From: Candidatus Omnitrophica bacterium 4484_213
Lineage (GTDB): Bacteria > Omnitrophota > 4484-213
Direction of reading: 5' to 3'
NCBI GenBank assembly: GCA_002085025.1
Contig: MZGK01000004.1
Coordinates: 1-39,039 of the forward strand
Length of the DNA stretch: 39,039 nt
Of this stretch, positions 38,143 to 39,039 are shown in pieces. The notes under the pieces are model-generated. The model was not told where the DNA came from. It made no database searches and saw only the letters and a program-made list of their open reading frames with translations. Positions within the stretch are counted from its first letter, which is position 1. Each line of letters opens with the position of its first letter. The translations under genes and the position numbers were made by a program.

Positions 38143-39039
38143 ATGTTTAAAAAACAATTGCAGAAAACAGGATTAGTTTTATTTCTTTTTGTTTGTTTGA
38201 GCTCTTCTTCTGCTTTTGCCGAGGAAGCAGCTAATAATGAAACCAATGCCGCTGTGCTTTATGAAAAGGCAAGTTCTATGCTAACTGATATTCCCCGAGA
38301 TTTTTGGGGAAAGACAAAAGATATCAGAGAAAATGGCTGGGTAAGTGAGAATGAGCAAGTGAAAGAGATTTTAAGAGAGAACCAAGCAGCTATAGATGAA
38401 TTCAAAAGAGCAACCAAATTAGAGAACTGCGACTTTACCTTTGGTAAAGAAATTAAAATGACAGCCGCTACGCCAATGCCTCAGCATACTAAACAATACA
38501 GATTGGCAGGATTAGTGATGCTTGAAGGAAGATTATACGAAAGGAAAGGCAGGCCAGACTTAGCATTAAAGAACTATCTCACAGTATTAAGATTTGCCAG
38601 TCATATGAATCAACAGAAGAAATTTGTGATAAGTAAAATGGTGGGTTTGATAGCCCAAAAATATGCCTATCCAGCTTTAGAGCAGTATATCAAACAAGAA
38701 AGGCCAAGCAGTCAAGATTACCGTTCTTTGTTAATCAACCTTGTTTCATTAAAAATAAAAAGAAGAGGACTGGAGAGTGCATTTGAGGTAGAGAAGGAAA
38801 TGGTGCAAAATAGTGCAAGGATGATAGGGGAAGAAGCAAAACAGAAAGGAGAGTATAGTGAAGCTTTCTTTCAAGAATTTTATAGAGAAGTAGATAGATT
38901 AGCAAATGAATTTTATGGTTATGCAATAGTTGCCTTTAAGAAAAATGAACCAGCAGTATATGAAGAAACAATAATTCAATTTGCCAAAGATTTAAAAAAA
39001 GAAACGAAAGCAGTAAATCTAATCTTGAATTCTATAAAA
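38143..39039 (+). CDS. Secreted protein of unknown function, cut by the window end
   Basis: The frame is open from ATG 38143 to the last base (299 codons, no stop), so it is absent from the ORF track. It begins with a clear signal peptide (KKQLQKTGLVLFLFVCLSSSSAFA, likely cleavage after AFA). The mature part is helical and charged, with a tetratricopeptide-like feel (AAVLYEKASSML, AGLVMLEGRLYERKGRPDLALKNYLTVLRFA). No catalytic motif is recognised. It starts 12 bp after ilvC, so it may be co-transcribed. Confidence 0.8.
   Translation, partial: MFKKQLQKTGLVLFLFVCLSSSSAFAEEAANNETNAAVLYEKASSMLTDIPRDFWGKTKDIRENGWVSENEQVKEILRENQAAIDEFKRATKLENCDFTFGKEIKMTAATPMPQHTKQYRLAGLVMLEGRLYERKGRPDLALKNYLTVLRFASHMNQQKKFVISKMVGLIAQKYAYPALEQYIKQERPSSQDYRSLLINLVSLKIKRRGLESAFEVEKEMVQNSARMIGEEAKQKGEYSEAFFQEFYREVDRLANEFYGYAIVAFKKNEPAVYEETIIQFAKDLKKETKAVNLILNSIK

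Overview
The window reads as chromosomal DNA from an uncultured, fairly AT-rich bacterium. The gene style, the RemA-gmk-rpoZ-coaBC and efp-accB-accC neighbourhoods, and the many short palindromic repeats recall candidate phyla such as Omnitrophota. That assignment is an inference, because no rRNA or phylogenetic marker was tested. Nearly every gene is on the plus strand.

Positions 1-28,100 form an unusually dense cluster of enzymes that use ammonia or the glutamine amide. It opens with a glutaminase-free glutamate-synthase FMN protein and an ammonia-type NAD synthetase. Two collinear sets follow. Set A (2.4-15.4 kb) is carA(broken)-carB(broken)-guaA-purS-purQ-purL-hisH-hisF-purF-pyrG. Set B (15.5-28.1 kb) is carB-MGS domain-guaAb-amino acid permease/EIIA-DUF2061-purL-hisF-purF-glmS. 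Both keep the order carB-guaA-purL-hisF-purF. The intact members of set A retain their glutaminase partners or domains. Every set B member has lost its glutaminase, lies apart from it, or carries a disabled one: no CarA, no GuaA GATase domain, no adjacent PurQ or HisH, a PurF-like protein with Ser in place of the catalytic Cys, and a GlmS with a deletion through its glutaminase domain. Together the genes cover the nitrogen-transfer steps to glutamate, NAD, carbamoyl phosphate, GMP, FGAM, IGP/AICAR, phosphoribosylamine, CTP and glucosamine-6-P.

Positions 28.1-39.0 kb hold housekeeping genes: a DUF1846 protein, tRNA-Arg(TCG), a RemA/DUF370 regulator, gmk, rpoZ (58 codons, missing from the ORF track), coaC and coaB as separate ORFs, a broken DUF2283 gene, tRNA-Cys(GCA), tRNA-Leu(TAA), an exported DJ-1/PfpI protein, efp, accB, accC, ilvC, and a secreted protein of unknown function that runs off the right edge.

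The spaces between genes are full of small repeats. One hairpin family has an invariant 8-nt loop (CTTCTCTA) on stems that differ but still pair, and it sits ahead of gltB, purF-B and ilvC, with an inverted copy ahead of accB. A second module (CCCCGTTA...TAACGGGG, followed by a GCTATAA hairpin) precedes the DUF1846 gene and accB. CACTGAT/ATCAGTG arrays bracket gmk-rpoZ-coaC. Several genes in the cluster share a lesion in which a short internal stretch is missing. These are either real decay or assembly faults, and they should be checked against reads before any biological reading is trusted.
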